Source of the DNA: Stenotrophomonas rhizophila
GTDB lineage: Bacteria > Pseudomonadota > Gammaproteobacteria > Xanthomonadales > Xanthomonadaceae
Assembly (NCBI RefSeq): GCF_007667275.1
Contig: NZ_VDQT01000001.1
Coordinates: 62,001 to 126,000 of the forward strand
Reading direction: 5' to 3'
Length of the DNA stretch: 64,000 nucleotides
This document shows positions 63,411 to 64,000 of the stretch, piece by piece (position 1 is the stretch's first letter; each line of letters begins with the position of its first letter). The translations under genes and the position numbers were made by a program. Under the pieces are notes generated by a model. It was given only the letters and a program-made list of their open reading frames with translations, was not told the DNA's origin and ran no database searches.

Positions 63411-64000
63411 ATATCCCAGGTAGGTGGGGTGCCGAATCTCTCCAGCAGGAACGCCGTCACCTCGCGCACCTTGCGCGACCGCAGCTTGTTCTCAGGCGAC
63501 AGCAGCTGGATGTAGGAGGTTTCGGTCGCGACCGAGCCTTCCCACGCACCGAGCAGCGGCACCAGTTGCTGCTTCGCGAAGCTTTCGCGGTGGTACAGCC
63601 AGCTGGGAAACAGCACCACGCCGTGCCCCTCGAGCGCGGCGGCGAGCAATACTTCGGCGTTGTTGCTGCACAGCGGGCCGCTCACGTTGATGCCTTCGAA
63701 CGGTTGCGCAGCTGCCTCGCGGAAATACCAGCGCTGCCGGCCGAACTGTCCCTTGTAGAGCAGGCAGCGGTGGTCGAGCAGGTCCGTCGGTGTGTCGGGC
63801 GTGCCGTGCTCGGCCAGGTAGGCCGGGCTGGCTGCGACGATCTGCTGCTGCGCGGCGAGGGTCCTGCCGATCAGGCCGGAATCGACCCGCGGCCCTATCC
63901 GGACCGTGATATCCACGCCTTCCTGCACCGGGTCGATGTAGGCATCGGTGAGCTGCAGCTCCACCTCCAGCGCCGGATGCGCCGCCTGCAGCTGGTTGAC
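63407..64000 (-). CDS. LysR-type regulator, C-terminal part (truncated by window edge)
   Basis: 198 residues of the co-inducer-binding domain of a LysR protein; the frame is open to base 64000, so the helix-turn-helix lies outside. Visible blocks: ALEVELQLTDAYIDPVQEGVDITVRIGPRVDSGLIGRTLAAQQQIVAASPAYLAEHGTP and LLAAALEGHGVVLFPSWLYHRE, typical of the subgroup like the one at 17231. The stop TAG at 63407-63409 lies inside the GTAG head of a repeat. Confidence 0.85.
   Translation of the reverse strand, partial: VNQLQAAHPALEVELQLTDAYIDPVQEGVDITVRIGPRVDSGLIGRTLAAQQQIVAASPAYLAEHGTPDTPTDLLDHRCLLYKGQFGRQRWYFREAAAQPFEGINVSGPLCSNNAEVLLAAALEGHGVVLFPSWLYHRESFAKQQLVPLLGAWEGSVATETSYIQLLSPENKLRSRKVREVTAFLLERFGTPPTWDM

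Overview
This 64 kb window is GC-rich chromosomal DNA from a member of the Xanthomonadaceae, most likely Stenotrophomonas (S. maltophilia complex or a close relative). Three things point there: a split catechol-siderophore operon in the order entC-entE-entB-entB'-entF-entA, which is the arrangement reported for S. maltophilia; short GTAG-headed palindromic repeats of the SMAG type at three loci; and an uninterrupted glgA-glgB-treZ-malQ-treY-glgX operon. I see no rRNA, tRNA, insertion sequence, prophage or CRISPR array. Genes are dense, and many are translationally coupled through ATGA overlaps.

Layout. 1-5.1 kb: minus-strand genes for a Gly-Pro-repeat secreted protein (cut by the window edge), a DUF2092 protein, a DUF885 protein and a methyltransferase, then a LysR regulator divergent from an MFS exporter (5.2-6.4 kb). 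6.4-13.2 kb: an orphan NarL-type response regulator divergent from a tight five-gene operon (cysteine hydrolase, DoxX, Tat-exported amidohydrolase, outer-membrane channel, MFS exporter). 13.3-19.4 kb: ordinary metabolic and membrane genes, including a LysR/SDR divergent pair. 19.4-19.9 kb: an isolated ATP-synthase-epsilon-like gene whose 3' end carries a 23-bp tandem duplication that shifts the frame. 20.0-28.4 kb: the ent operon behind a promoter with a Fur-box-like palindrome.

28.4-32.6 kb (minus strand) is the most interesting stretch. It is a four-gene operon, DUF3348 - DUF802 - OmpA/MotB-like - DUF2894. The two middle genes look like the stator pair of an ion-driven rotary motor: a four-helix MotA/ExbB-like protein with a coiled-coil tail of about 570 residues, and a single-helix protein with a membrane-embedded Asp and a peptidoglycan-binding domain. 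This architecture resembles ZorA/ZorB of the Zorya defence system, but the partner genes differ. To my knowledge its function is not established.

32.7-45.4 kb: a host-attachment-family protein, a thioredoxin, a Phd/YefM-like plus zeta-kinase toxin-antitoxin pair, ProP, a GH92 alpha-mannosidase, a SRAP-fold protein that has lost every catalytic residue, an AraC regulator, an Fsr-type exporter, a PQQ-type sugar dehydrogenase lipoprotein, a DUF892 ferritin-like protein and exonuclease III. 45.7-57.7 kb: the glycogen/trehalose operon, with a 56-residue DUF2934 microprotein inserted before glgX. 57.8-62.0 kb: a tripartite DUF2955 efflux pump and a suffix-domain membrane protein. 62.1-64.0 kb: a patatin lipoprotein, an inverted pair of GTAG repeats and a truncated LysR gene.

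How the genes work together. EntC, EntB and EntA make 2,3-dihydroxybenzoate. EntE loads it on the EntB' carrier, and EntF, whose specificity residues are those of a serine-activating domain, couples it to serine. GlgA and GlgB build glycogen, GlgX debranches it, TreY and TreZ convert the maltodextrins to trehalose, and MalQ recycles short chains. All function calls rest on motif recognition by eye; no database search was run.
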